A stretch of 64,000 nucleotides of DNA, taken from NCBI GenBank assembly GCA_033239125.1, contig BSWB01000004.1, positions 138,086,426 to 138,150,425 of the forward strand, read 5' to 3'. Made by a program: the position numbers and the translations under genes. Within the stretch, counting starts at the first letter, position 1, and the number at the start of each line of letters is the position of its first letter. Shown piece by piece: positions 1-12,599 of this stretch. This DNA is from Fagopyrum homotropicum (taxonomy: Eukaryota; Streptophyta; Magnoliopsida; Caryophyllales; Polygonaceae). The notes under the pieces were generated by a model that was given only the letters and a program-made list of their open reading frames with translations, did no database searches and was not told the DNA's origin.

Positions 1-484
1 GATGACGGAACATCTAACAACTCGATAAAAAAACGTTGTCTCTTTTGAAATACTCGATAAAGCAAATATTTGAAAATTTATTAGAACGTAATTTACATTT
101 ATGATATTAAATAAAGGTATAATTTTTAAGTTATTTTATATTCTGTTCAATTGAATATCTAATAATGACATCTAATATACTTTATCTATTTCGCAACATC
201 GCATTTGAAGGAAATCCTAAGGCTGCACTACATTCGAGCAACTTTATTATTCGAATATTAGTGTACATCACTTCTACGGTATTTTTGTTAGCAATTTAGC
301 CGTGTAATTAAATTTAATTTTTTGGGCTATCCGAACATCTTTTATATTTATCGTTTACCTATCTCGATTGTGTAAAAAAAATTTATATAATGGAACTTCA
401 TATTTTTTATTCCCGTATATTTTTTCTATTTATTTAACGATCGGAATTAACGGCGCGCGTGCGTAGCACGCGCGGCCTCACTAG
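1..484 (+). mobile_element. 3' end of a Helitron (left part outside the window)
   Basis: The AT-rich sequence ends in a GC-rich perfect hairpin: a 9-bp stem at 454-462 and 466-474 with loop GTA. Six bases later comes CTAG (481-484), followed by T. A stem-loop just upstream of CTRR, inserted before a host T, is the textbook 3' terminus of plant Helitrons. No Rep/helicase coding is visible in these 484 bases, so this may be a non-autonomous copy. The 5' TC end must lie beyond the left edge. Confidence 0.7.
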
Positions 485-487
485 TAA

Positions 488-1158
488 TATCAAGATGGAA
501 AACCATAAGACCAAAATCGGGTTTTAAACAAAAATAAACTTATGGAAGCAAAAATAACCTTGGTTTGAAAATTTTATTTTTGAGTTGTTTATAAACCGAT
601 ATAAACCCCTAGAGAAATAAACCAATTCCTAAGGGCCTGTTTACTTGTGGCTTATTTGTGTTTCATTTAGTTTATAAACCCTGAGTTTAATTTTTGTAGG
701 TGTTTACTTAGGGATTGATTTATTTCTATAGGGGTTTATATGGGTTTATAAACCACTCAAAAATAAACTTTTCAGACCAAGGTTATTTTTGCTTCCATGA
801 GTTTATTTTTATTTAAAACCCGATTTTGGCCTTGGGGTTTTCCATCTTGATATTATTTATTCATCCTTGGGTATTCAACGTTATTGTTCGGGTTTTTTAG
901 GGACATGAGAGTCTTTTGAAGAAAAATAAACCCAAAAAATAAACTCCAAGTAAACAACCTTATCTAGTTTATTTATATAAACCCATCAGAAAATAAACCT
1001 GAAAATAAACTATAAACCCATATAAACTCATTTAGTTTATAAACCCGAAAATAAACTAATCTGCAAGTAAACAGGCCCTAAGTAAACAGCTACGAAAATT
1101 AAACACGGGGTTTATAAACTAAATGAAACACAAATAAGCTACAAGTAAACAGACCTTA
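488..1158. mobile_element. Composite palindromic hAT-like MITE block
   Basis: Two interleaved inverted repeats are visible. The arm at about 491-632 is the reverse complement of about 714-855 (it starts and ends in the phrase ATCAAGATGGAAAACC). The arm at about 629-710, opening AGGGCCTGTTTACTTG, is the reverse complement of about 1079-1158. An internal AAGTAAACAGGCCCT at about 1065-1079 looks like another copy of the same terminus. Termini of the GGGCCTGTTTACTT type are typical of hAT-derived plant MITEs. The layout suggests one MITE inside, or rearranged with, another copy. There is no coding capacity, and transcripts would fold into a long hairpin. Confidence 0.6.
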
Positions 1159-1543
1159 ATTTAAATTTAATAAGGTCATAATTTGTTTTAAATTTATTTG
1201 TTTTAAATTTTTTTAATTATTTTATAATAAATTTTTAATATATTATATTAAAAATTTTAAAACTTAATGAATAGAGGAAGAGAAGGCTAATCCTTAATTA
1301 CAACTAGAGGAAAAATCTTTTATTTTATTTTCTGAAAATAAATTTAGTAACTGGATTCGGACATATAAATACAACAAAAAATAGAAAATCATAAAAAAGA
1401 AGAAAACGCATTTCTGCAGTTCTGGACTTCTCCTCATCCACATACTCCACTTCTCGACCTCCCTTCTCAGCTTCCCCGTTTAAGGAACCTTCTCCCTTTG
1501 TTTTTTCAATAGCATCGCTGGGATGATCCTCACCGATCCAACC
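1159..1543 (+). promoter_or_regulatory. AT-rich spacer, probable promoter and 5' UTR of the At3g49140-like gene
   Basis: The segment 1160-1260 is almost pure A/T. From about 1360 the composition becomes pyrimidine-rich (CTTCTCCTC-type runs at 1420-1520), as in plant 5' leaders, just before the chosen ATG at 1544. A TATAAAT-like string lies near 1364-1370. No other element was recognised. Confidence 0.35.
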
Positions 1544-4500
1544 ATGGCCGTTCGGTTCTGCTCTTCGTCTTCCATAGCATGTACTTCTCTTCTATCTCTT
1601 ATGTCTCCTTCTGCTTCCCGAGTTCCATTTTATCCGTGCAAATATTGTTTTTAAATTCGTCTTCTTTTTTCCCCCTCCACAGATCGTCGTCCTTGTAGGA
1701 TTTCCGGCGATGTAGGCTCTATCAACGTCAACTGTCCTTGGTAATCCAGTTTTGTTTTAATTTCATGCTTTCTGCTACCCGCTTTTGCTACAAATTGGTG
1801 TTTCTTATTTGTGTTTTGGGGTTTGAGGCTATCCAGATTCTTTTTTCTCACTTTGCTCTTGAGTCTTGAGATCGCTTTTCAGGGTTCAATTTGCTAAAAT
1901 TGGGAATATTAGAGTTTTGAAGTGTTCAATTTGTAGGTTGCTTGATACCAATTTGACTTTATAGATTGCATGAATTAACATGAATATCTACCTCCAGTTT
2001 GTGCTTTCTCTGTTTTGAGAGTTTAATTTGTCACACGGAAAAATGCTCAATACAGTATTCGTCCTTCCGTTATTCCGGTTCCAACCACACGTAATGGAAA
2101 TCCATTTAACATATTATATTGCAAGACATTCATGTAAATTTGGTTATGTTGATTCAGTTTCATGATTAGTTGTGATTTGTGAAGTGTTGGTGCTTGTGCA
2201 AAATTCTCAGGAAGAAAGTTAACAAGCCGAGGAGAAAGTGTGAGAGCACTCCCACACGCAGATGCAGTTTGCCTAAAAAAGGGATTCAAGCAACTGGAAA
2301 GTATTTGGGATCCGGCTCAGACCAAGTAGGGGAGAATGGAAAGGTTCAATACCACCCTTTCGAGGATATTTTGGACTCTGAAGTTACTGAACCTGGAGAT
2401 GCTAAACTAACAGCTGCAGAAACTAGCAGAACCGTTATTGAGGTATAACCGTTGTTCACTGGCTAATCTAAAGCATCAATGTTCAGTAGGTTTACAATAA
2501 ACATAATCTATACACCAAGGGAAAGGCTCGATGGATTTAGAATCACTATCTGTTTGGTAGAAGAACTGTGAAGAATCTTTGATAGCGAAATACAATGCGA
2601 AGCTGTGTACTTTGTTTCTTTATCCGTATCACTTGTAGAATATCACTTTACAACAGACACGCACGGTTATGCTTTGCATGAACCAGGTAAACAGCAAAGC
2701 GACCTTGATGTTCTCTGGTTTGGTGAATGATGAAGTTCAGGAGAACATTTTCTGGCCGGATCTCCCTTACCTTACTGATGAACATGGAAGTAAGTTAATA
2801 TTAAATACTTTTATGTTTTCCAGATTTCCTTCCTGATTTCTTCATCTGGTTGCTGACATTTCATGTATATGGCATAATCAGATATCTATTTTCAGGTGAA
2901 TAATGATGAAGATATAATGCAGACCTTGACATCTGAAAATAACTATGTGGTAAGCATTCTAATAATTAGTTAATTCTCTTCATGAAGCTTGTTTTTAGTT
3001 CCATAATCGTAGAAAGCACAATAAGAGGCCAGGGTTGCTGCAAACCCGAAACATTGTCAATGGGCATTAATTGTTATTGTTAAGGTTCTTCTTATAGAAC
3101 GAATTTCCTATGGTTGCTTGACTATATTCTTTGAAAAGCTCACTGACCTGTCTGACCATAACAAATATATCCATATCTTTTTCATTTGGCTAATCTTTTG
3201 ATTTATAGCAAACAATATAGAAGCATTCCCTATGTTTTTAGTTTGGTTTACTCTTTAGTCTGGAAGTGCACAATGATACAAGTTTTCATTGGCTATTTCT
3301 AGAGCACAATAGGAGGTCTATCCTTCACAGAGTATTTATCTCTTCCAGATGATGATAATATAATACTTCATGACTTAGGGGTAAAATAGACCATTGAACG
3401 AAACACTCAACAATCAACATATCCCTGCTCAACACGATATGAACGCAAGACATTTACTTCTGCACTAAATTTGTTGTCCACAACAAATCCTTTATCCATT
3501 AATTTCTCATTTTTGTTGTCTTTACACTTTCAATTATGATGCAGCAAGTAATTGTAGGTCTAGATACTACAGAAATGATGAGTGAGATGGAGATATCAGG
3601 CCCAGCAACAATCGATTTTGGTATTGAAGAAATTGAAGATGAAGATAGTGATTTTGACGGTGAAGAGGACAACGAAGACGACGATGATGATGAAGAAGAT
3701 GATGATCTGGAAGGGGTGTGTGTGTCTCTCTCTGTGTCTCCATATGCATCCATTGATCTTTGCTTTTGCAGTACTGATTTTGACACCAGGACTGCCTGTA
3801 ACATTATCTGTTTGCAGGACTGGGTTGACATTCTTGAAGATGAAGATGCCCAGGGAGATTCTGATGGCTCTCCAGGGGATTGGGCAAAATTAGAGACAAT
3901 GCGGTCCTCCCATCCTATGTATTTTGCTAAAAGGATATCTGAGGTGACTTGTTACTCCGTGTATTTAGGCATGATAATTGTACATGTCTAGATTAAGATT
4001 AAGCAATTCTTTTCTGCCACTGAGACTGCTGTCATTTTCATGTTCTCCCCAACTTTTTCCTCACAATCAGGTTTCATCAGATGATCCTATTGACTTTATG
4101 GAACAACTCCCTGCTGGTCTTGCCCTTCAAGGTCTTCTTCGACCAGCTTTCATTGAAGAACAATCTGTTATTCAGAAGCACAGGCTCAATCATCAATTTA
4201 AGAATAACGATGTCAGTAAGAGTGGAAGCACAGTAGGTGAGGTAGAAGGTCCTGGTTTGATTAACGGTCATAGGAATGAATCGGCTTCTTTTGAAGATAA
4301 TTCTCTTAGAGCAGAAGATTTGGAAAGAGAAAATGATTTGGCAAATGGGGCTGCATTTTACAGGCTTGAGATGATCAAGATTGAGCTACTTTCAGCCTAT
4401 GGACATCAGGTATGCATATGGATGATATAATGGACATCCTCAGATGCGATATAATAGTAGGACATCTTCAGATACTTGTGCACTTGTTGGTTGATGATTA

Positions 4501-6089
4501 ATATAGAGGCATATGTTGTGTAGTCTCATATCTTGAGAATCATGACAAAGCTGCAAATTTGGGCTTCCTGATGGGGTTTTATCTATGATGACTTTGCTGT
4601 TCACCAACTATGCTATATAATTACTTGACATTTTATTTAACATAATTTATTAATCAGGCTAGTCTATTATATTTATTGGCCTTAGATATGTAGATGGAAT
4701 CCTTGCAATGTCTATGTCGGGCATTTGATACTAGAGTTGTTTCATACGCGAAGAATAACCATCACTTCCTCCATTTTCCCGCTCTTTCCTGCAATTGTTC
4801 TCATCAACTTTGTTCCAAACTGTTCCTCTCTTGTAACCGGTTGTGGCCAATAGTAAGAGTAATAGGCAGGGTTTGCCTTTGTGAAAACTTCAGTCAAATT
4901 ATTGGCAGTAGTATTTTAGTTGTACATGTCTTCCCAACTTTTAGTTTGCCTCATTCTATCATAATGTCGTAGTTATGCAGGTCATGGCTGAATTGTATGT
5001 ATGTTTTCTTTCTTTTTTTTTTTTCTCCCGTAAGGTAAATCTAAATTCCTGATTTTGTTACAGACAGCTGTTGAAGTAGAAGACTACAAGAAGGCTCAAC
5101 CTGATGCTATCGCACATTCTGCTGCTAAAATTATTGACCGTGTACAAGCTGCTGGTGAAAAGACTGTTAATGCCTTCAAAAATCTCTGCTGGAGATGCAA
5201 GGGTATTCAAGTAGAGGTGAAGCTTTACCCTGGGCTTATTTCTGGCTGAATTTACAACATGTATATATAAATCTTTTACCTTTTAACTCCTATGGAGGAT
5301 ATGACACTATTCAACTCCCAACATTCCATTGCTAACTTTAGTTCTGATTTGATAGTTCTCTAATGTATTTTGCAATATGTTGGCAGGAGGCATCCCTAAT
5401 AGGTATTGATAGTCTTGGCTGTGATTTAAGAGTTTGTTCTGGAACACAAGTTCAGACACTCAGATTTGCATTCAGCTGCAGGGTATCCTCTCTTTCAATT
5501 CTTTGTTTTTCTGAACTTGTTTAATGATATCATTTGGGTTCGTTACTTAATGTGGTGGCTAAAAATGATCCCAAATTTTCCATCGCATCATTTGGCATTT
5601 CAATTATAGTGCCTCAAGCCAGTTAAGATAGCATGAAAGATCTCACGGTATGAGTTTATGTAAAGTACCTCCTTTGAAGTTGTGGGAATCACTTCATCTT
5701 AATCAGGTGTATGAAAATATCATGTCAAATAATATCCAGTTCCTTATTTCCCTGTACTATATGCCGACACGATACTCACAGCAGCAATAAATAAGAGAAT
5801 ACTATTGCTTATCAATAACAATAGATGGTAACATGAATCTTAACTTGGCTTAGATATTTTGAACATAAGCATAATGCTCTTCTGAGCTAACAAATTGATG
5901 TATTCTCCATTTCTGCCAATTCAGCAATGCTGCTGATATTGTTATATTATGGTGTAAGTTGTGCTGATAGTGCATTTCTTGCAGGCTACGTCAGAATACA
6001 GTGCAGAGAGGCAGCTAAATGACTTATTATTTCCGAGGAGTAACCAAAGGCCACAAAAAGCAAAGCAAGCCCACCCAAGTGACAGCTGA
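1544..6089 (+). CDS. Acidic plastid-type protein, At3g49140-like (11 exons)
   Basis: Exons by inspection: 1544-1580, 1683-1740, 2211-2442, 2687-2789, 2882-2949, 3545-3715, 3818-3943, 4071-4409, 5064-5216, 5387-5482 and 5985-6089, giving about 495 aa. The order of blocks (KATLMFSGLVNDEV..., YFQVNNDEDIMQTLTSENNY, a long Asp/Glu run coded at 3625-3712, DWAKLETMRSSHPMYFAKR, KAQPDAIAHSAAKII, then IGIDSLGCDLRVCSGTQVQ) matches the Arabidopsis protein named 'uncharacterized protein At3g49140'. That protein has been labelled a PPR protein, but no PPR repeat is visible here. The C-terminal third resembles the DUF2470/FMN-binding split-barrel fold of haem-oxygenase-like plastid proteins. The N-terminus is Ser/Arg-rich like a transit peptide, so plastid location is inferred. 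Function is unknown. The first two exons are the least certain; all junctions are GT-AG and in frame. Confidence 0.85.
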
Positions 6090-8235
6090 ATTTAATTTTA
6101 AGCCATTCCGTTTCAACCCTAGCCTTGAATTGATGCTGGGTGAAGCAGGTAGTATATTTTAGATTGTTTCATTGCATCTTTCCTGCTGTATTTAATTGAT
6201 AACCGGTTAAGAATGCTTTCTATACTTCTTTTCTCCCCTAATTTACTCTGGCTAGCTCTTTCAAAGTTGTACAGCTCATTTATTCTTCTTCAAATGCTAC
6301 TTGTCATTGGTATTGGCCGTTTTGCGCGTAATGATCACTATGCAAAATGAATTGAGGTTCAGACTGATCATGGAGGTTGGTAGTTGACAAGGCTTAAATA
6401 TAGAAGTTGTTGATCAAGTCATGTCTTGAAATGGCCGCTTAGGCCATAGCAGCATGGATCAGGTTTCGTTGTCTCTGTTACTGTGTAGTACATATGTGTA
6501 TTGTATGTGAATTGCTGAGCTAAAGTAGATTAACACTTTGTTACTAGATTGGGGCTATTAGGTTTGTTCACAAGTTTTAAAGATGTTAAATTTTTGTAGC
6601 TCGAACTCAAGACCTTTGGTCAAACAAGGTGAGTCGTTTGTCTACTCATATAGAACATCGTCTTCGGTTGAGTATATAATTTGTGTAGAACAATGCTTTG
6701 TTCTAGTTATTATTTAGGCTATTATTTCCATAGAATTAATTAGGATTGACATGAGCGACTTGGAATCGGTTCTAGCTTGACTTGGCAGAAGCTTGGATAA
6801 AGCTCGCTCAAATTACAAAATACGTTGAGCTGAGTACATATCTTCTTTATCAATGTTTTCCATCCACTTTCAAGAAAGCATGCGAGATCTTAAAAATCTA
6901 TAATCAAAGTTGTTGAGAATTCGTACTAATTGCGGATTTTTCCCAAGAGTGTTGGCTTGTTATCAACCTTATAAAGTGGTAAGGAGAAAACATTGATGAT
7001 CTCGAAGTTGTTGAGAAGATTCGTTCGTTGTTAAATCAATCATATTTGCTACCCATCGAAGAGGCAAAAAAATTGGAGTCTGACGGTTGATCAACTTGTG
7101 GTTCTCTACAAGTCCACGAGGGAACATTCAAGAAGAGAAAATATGAGCCGGTTGAGTAATTTCTAGCCAACATACAATCGGCAAAGATAAGGATATTGTT
7201 TGAAGATGTGAATTTTTTCAGGAGAAAGAAGGAAGAGAAAAGGCCAAAACATTATTAGTCCACGACTCTAATCTGGGAAAAGTGGTCGCTCATCAAGACT
7301 CAAGAGATAGTTTTCACAAGTTCAAGATTTGTTCATGTTTTGACAAGTGATACATTTTACTCAATTTGACAAATATGTATTGTCATGTATTACGTGACTT
7401 GTGCAACCATAATTAACAAGTCATGACACCTTCTCGTTTCTTGCACACATTGCAACAAATTTTCTCTCCATCCGATCTTCAATTTTAGCAATTTGAGCTT
7501 GTTGGTTATTGATACTTTTGCAATTTTCCTCTACATGTTCGACTTCATATTGCATTTTGACCCTCTTATTGTTGGTTTCAACCAACAATTCTTTTTTCAC
7601 GTGTTCCTTGTTTCTTACACTAAAAACAAGTCAAATTCTCCAAATCAATCTTTCCGCTACTTCCTTTACACCCTCCTCTTCTTCTTCTTTTGACTTCTCT
7701 ATAGAATCATTGTTTTTTTTATTTGATGTTTATCGGCGTCTCTAGTGTTGGGTTGTGAAGTCTGATGTAATTTATCCTAGATTGATAGATGCAAAAATTG
7801 ATATTCTTCCTCCTTACCAGAGTTGTTCAAATATTAATGGTTGTGATGAAGTTGAGTTATATAGAGACAATATCTACTACATATAATTGCATGACATTGT
7901 TATCCTTTAGGCTTCATTCTCATCTCTAGGATTCACATACTTAAAAAATTCAAAAACAAAAGCAAAATCAAGATCGTTATATAAGATGAATACACGGTCA
8001 TACTAGTTGTACAACATGCTAGTAGTCTATAGTATATGGTTGAGATCATCCATATGTTTGAAGTCTCTAAAGAATGTCTAATTACAAAACCAACAATCAC
8101 CAAAGCAAGAAGAGACAACATATTAGTATAGCTTAGGTTGTGGCTGCTTTATAGGAATCAGCCTAGTAAACCTATGATCACCTTCCATGAAATTGTTGCC
8201 TTGGTTTGCTGAGAGACGACTCTTCTCTCCGAGTC
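6090..8235. other. Spacer, no supported gene
   Basis: The part to about 6500 is probably the 3' UTR and downstream flank of the At3g49140-like gene. From 6750 to 7350 the plus strand reads as short open stretches broken by stops (for example KIRSLLNQSYLLPIEEAKKL near 7018). It may be an old gene or retroelement fragment, but I do not recognise the family. From 7400 to 7760 it is T/C-rich, and 7900-8150 holds nothing I can name. Confidence 0.3.
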
Positions 8236-8389
8236 TTATAGGAAGTAAGACAGTTGTTCCTTCTTCCTCGTTCCGCCTTCTCCGTACAGCTCGTTCCATT
8301 GCTTCAACTCATTCATTCCTGCTCCCTCTGCTGCAAAACTAGCAGCAACCTATTGCCAAGAAAACAAATCTCTTGTCATATAATGTCTC

Positions 8390-8420
<31 letters not shown>

Positions 8421-11400
8421 CCAAGCCTAGTATATAAGGTCGGTGGGTTACAACTATTGTCAATTGTTTTTAGGACGGAACATTACCTGACTCTTTGCCC
8501 ACTTCATATCTTCCATATTAAGAGCTCTCAAAGTAATCACTTCATCCTCCTTATCAACTGCTTTAGAAGACTCTGATCTTTCCAAGCTCTTGTTGTCCTG
8601 AGCTTTCCTCTTCTTCTCCTGAAATTGCAACCCACATGAGAAAAAGATTGAATATAAGAAATATGGAAGTGCCAAATTGCAATCACTAACCATAGTTTTC
8701 TTTCTTTCCTTCTGTATAAGATCACGGACAGGTCTGTATGCTGCAGTGATGCACAAATTCTGGTTTCGACAGATAAATATATATATGTTACCATTTGATT
8801 TTGATAATTTATTAAGTGGTATTAAAATGAAGAAATGAACCTTAAGATCACTTCCACTGTATCCTTCTGTCATGGTTGCAAGCTCCTTAAAATCCAAATC
8901 ATCAGTTCTATCTTTGGACAAGAGTGTCCTCAAGATCATCTCTCTGTTGTCTGGTCCTGGCAGACCAACCATGATCCTGCGCTCAAATCGCCTAATGATG
9001 GCATCATCAAGATCAAATGGTCTGTTAGTGGCAGCAAGGACAAGAATTTGTTCACCGGGTTTAGTCATGAGTCCATCCCAATGTGTCATGAACTCATTCT
9101 TGATTTTCCTCATGGCTTCATGCTCACCGGCTCTTGTTCGTTGCCCAAGCATGCTGTCAACCTCATCCACAAATATTATGGTAGGAGATACCTTAGCTGC
9201 AAGAGTGAACAAAGCTCGGACATTCTTTTCATCTTCTCCAAACCATTTGGAGGTGATGCTAGACATGGATACATTGATAAAGCTAGCTCCCGCTTCACTA
9301 GCAATTGCCTTAGCCAACATAGTTTTCCCTGTTCCTGGTGGACCAAACAACAAAATTCCCCGGCAAGGCTTGAGAAGGCCGCCCTTGAAGAGGTCCGGTC
9401 TTCTTAGAGGAAGAAGAACCAATTCTTGTAGTGATTCTTTGGTGTCGTCCAAAGAGCCTATGTCTTTGAATGACACTCCTATCTCATTAGCCGGGATCAC
9501 CTCTGGCCTTATCCTCTTTTCAAATTCATTATCCGGAGCAACTTCCTGTCAAAGAGGCATATGTTAAGATCTGCGAAAATGTCCCATGTTGACAATATGA
9601 TACACATGAACATAAGATGGAACCCCGAAGGCTTGTGTGTAGGTTCACTAGTAAGGCCAATTAACTAAGTAAGCCTTTTTGAATATTTTCTCTAGTAACT
9701 AGGACCCTTGATATAATATGTTTAGTAAATGTACCCCTAATCAAACCCCTTACCTTCCAACTTTAATTTAATGAAAATGGTAAAAATTTAAAGGTACGCA
9801 AACCTAATGAAAATAGAAAAGGACCTATTTGGAAAAATTCTTTCCACTTGGTAAAGGAATTACCTTCTGTGGGGGTGCAGCTGCAACTTCATTCTTAGGC
9901 ACCACGGCAGCTTTCTCCGGCTCATTTTTCGGTTCAGGTACAACTGCTACAGGCTTTGGTCCCGGCTTTGCTGCAACTGGTTCTGGCTTAACATCATCCT
10001 AGAACAAAAATAGGTAAGTTATGAGAATGAACCCGAATGCTTACGCAAACCTCTTAATAGTGAAGAAAACAACAAACCTTGCGAAATTCAACATTGGCCT
10101 CGAGCTTCTGTTTACCGCCACTTTTACTTTCTTGGAATACACGCAAGCCATGCGACAAACTACGAAGCAGAGAACCATAGAACAACCACCTTGAGCTTGA
10201 GAACAAAATAAAATAAAATGCAAGTTATAAGATGTTGAATCTTGTTATACCTGCTAGATGAAATCAGGAGCTTTCCACTGCGATATTCAGCCTCCTTGTG
10301 GTTCATCAAGTGAAACGTCACTGCTGACATGACAATCTCTTCAACATGGTTACTGAGGGTTAATGTATCCGCGTGACAGATTGATCCCAGATCATCGCAT
10401 ACTAGATCATTTGCTGCAAGTACTTCAGTAATGTGATTCTTGTTATCTTGAAACTTGATCACCTTCATATCCTCTTCTAATTGGTTTTTCCAGCTCGCGA
10501 TATTAGCCTCGTCTTCTGGTGCTCTAACCTCAATATTATAAGGGAACAATGAAGTAAGCTTGTCATCCACATCTCCATAGTCACAATACAAGTCCAATGA
10601 GCGAGACCCGAGTACTAATATTGATCCTGTTAGTTTGTTTAACAGTTTTTCAAACAAATTGCTTAGTCTGTCTGATTGAACGAAAAGACGCTCTACATCC
10701 CTTATGTATAGTATGACCGGGCATGAGTCTGATGCCGAAACTAAAACCTGCAAGAGAAACAAATCCTCTCACAATGATGCATTTGACATAACATTGAATA
10801 ACAACCGATGACTTGTTTCTTTTCCATATCCTAATATGAGTATATCAGATATCGGTTTTGTATCGATATCAGGAATATGGGCATGGGATTGATATATGAT
10901 ATCTGGTACTTGTGTTTGACAAGATGACGAGGTATATCAGAAGAGGGAGACTTGAGAGGGAGACGTGAGAGAAAAATATCATGATATTTGTCAACTTTAA
11001 AGATATCAAAATCGATAAAAAAAAAGGGTAAAGTATTGATATCTTATGTATCACTTTAATACCCATATACTCAATTACAAAACATAGATATCGGATATTT
11101 GATATCCATACTCATATCCCATATCAGGATATGAGAAAGTAAGACCCTAAGTTATATTAAATCTTTACCTTGTGAAGTGATTGGAGAAATAGTTTCTCAT
11201 CAAAAGCCCAATTGGATGTGCGTTTATTGGAGGCTGAAATGATTCAAAAGTAACAACAAACTAATCATAGGAGCATACACATTTTCACATAAAAGTATAT
11301 AACCATGTTGTTAGAACCTGTAGTAGGAGGCATTGGTTGAGAACCCATGCTGCTCAAATCAAACGAAGCAGACGCGTTTCTACGATGCTTTGGAGGATGA

Positions 11401-12599
11401 TTTGTGGCTTCCATGGACATGGAGTTCAGGTCTGATGAGCTCATTTGCCTTCGTAAACTACCTCGGCTCTCATCCCTTTGAGGTGTTGTCATAGAGGAAC
11501 CAAACAAGTTGGACAATTTCTCCAATGTCACCTCAGAAATTGTCCTCTTCAAACACTGTAAAACAAAGACATAAAATGTAGAAGGAAGAACAATAAGTTA
11601 TACATAGTATCCCTTGTAAACAATATCTAAAATGAATGTGGACTGGCCATTGAACCGATGTTTGGGCACATGTTCGGCTCGTGAGTGTTTATGTTTGCTG
11701 ATAGCTTTGAGCCTTGTCTATGATTGTTTATTTGCCGTGGATCAGGTCGTAGGTTTATAGTTTACTTTAGTATAACTGTGTGGTAACATATCTAGTTATG
11801 CTATTTTTCACTTTCTATTAATTTACCTTTATCAAAAAAAATATCTAAAACGAAATGCAGAAAAAACTTACAGGCCCCTTTTCCTTTTTGGCGAATCCAT
11901 ACTTGTTTTGAATCTGCAATAAACAAATTGAAAAAATGATGCAGAATAGTAAGCCAGGAGGCAAGAGAAGTAAACAATACACAAAATGAAATATACCTTG
12001 ACAGAGAAGTCCACAACATCCAACAATAATAGTTTTGCTTCAAAGTAGTTTGCAAGAGCCTTGGCAAGTGTTTGTTGGTATAACTCTTCCAAATTTATAG
12101 GAAACAAACAAAATAATAAGAATATAAGCATGACAATATTTTATGTAATACAGTTCTCATGATTTGTACAAACCAGCAGGACCAGACAAAAGAATTGCCC
12201 GGCTTGCAGGACCGAGATTGCGAGTGAATTTGGATACTTCAGCATGCTTTAGATGGACGTAAGCTGAGCTCGTCAACATTTCTCGTGTTTGCTCACTGTT
12301 TCATTGATATGATAATTTTGTCAGTAAATTTATGATCAATTAATATTGGATACATTTTCATAAATTAAGAAAGTATAGGACCTTAAGTAATAAGGGAATT
12401 GGTCGAATGTCATCTTGATACTCCTACCATCAATCATTTGTCTGCTCAGTTCGTGTTCAATTTGCTCAGCTGTAACTCCATCCAAATCCGAGTTTGACCC
12501 GACCCATTTACCTACTGGAGATTGCCCTGAAGCCAATCCAAGGCCGACACCGACTCCGACCCCGACACCCAATGCTGATAAGAGCAAACCCCGTTCCAT
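8236..12599 (-). CDS. AAA-type ATPase, DAA1/MSP1-like group (13 exons, 835 aa)
   Basis: Exons in transcript order: 12382-12599, 12174-12295, 11997-12085, 11872-11913, 11318-11555, 11169-11233, 10251-10747, 10078-10159, 9864-9998, 8841-9545, 8691-8759, 8487-8618 and 8236-8349. The N-terminus is a Gly/Val-rich hydrophobic segment (LLLSALGVGVGVGVGLGLA), a candidate membrane anchor. A Ser-rich and then a Pro/Lys/Val-rich linker precede the C-terminal AAA domain. Walker A GPPGTGKT is at about residues 564-571 and Walker B IIFVDE ends at about 624. FGEDEKNVRALF and AATNRPFDLDDAIIRRFERR follow, so the ATPase core looks intact. The C-terminus (NELYGEGGTRKKEQLSYFL) matches Arabidopsis At1g64110 (DAA1), At4g28000 and At5g52882. 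The MSP1/ATAD1/spastin clade acts on membrane proteins or assemblies; the substrate here is unknown. The acceptor of exon 6 fixes the donor of exon 5 at ACAG/GTTCT. The last intron holds a (TA)n run and an LTR relic. Confidence 0.92.
8393..8420. repeat. (TA)n microsatellite
   Basis: An almost uninterrupted TA dinucleotide run lies inside the last intron of the AAA ATPase gene, directly beside the TRIM LTR remnant. Confidence 0.9.
8403..8483 (+). mobile_element. TRIM-family LTR fragment in the last intron of the AAA gene
   Basis: The stretch CCTAGTATATAAGGTCGGTG and the following 55 bases (up to TTTTAGGACGGAACAT) match the LTR of the TRIM at 47958, from about 47996 to 48065, with about ten differences. 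Both LTR ends are missing. It lies only a few bases from the splice donor of exon 12 (exon ends at 8487 on the minus strand). Confidence 0.75.
9640..9860. mobile_element. Diverged MITE-like insertion in an intron of the AAA gene
   Basis: The sequence shares the phrases CTAAGTAAGCCTTTTT and GTTTAGTAAATGTACCCC with the 183-bp MITE at 27889-28071. It ends in AAAAGGACCTATTTGG, roughly the inverted form of its start. It is diverged, and no target duplication was found. Confidence 0.4.

Noticed and set aside
3499..3831. 110-aa minus-strand ORF rich in Ser
   Set aside because: It is the antisense of the Asp/Glu-rich exon; GAT/GAA runs always give Ser/Phe/His-rich frames on the other strand.
1544..6089. 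Pentatricopeptide repeat protein
   Set aside because: The Arabidopsis relative has been labelled PPR, but no 35-residue PPR pattern is visible in the predicted protein.
8872..9567. 231-aa plus-strand ORF
   Set aside because: It lies antisense to the AAA ATPase core, which is clearly the coding strand.
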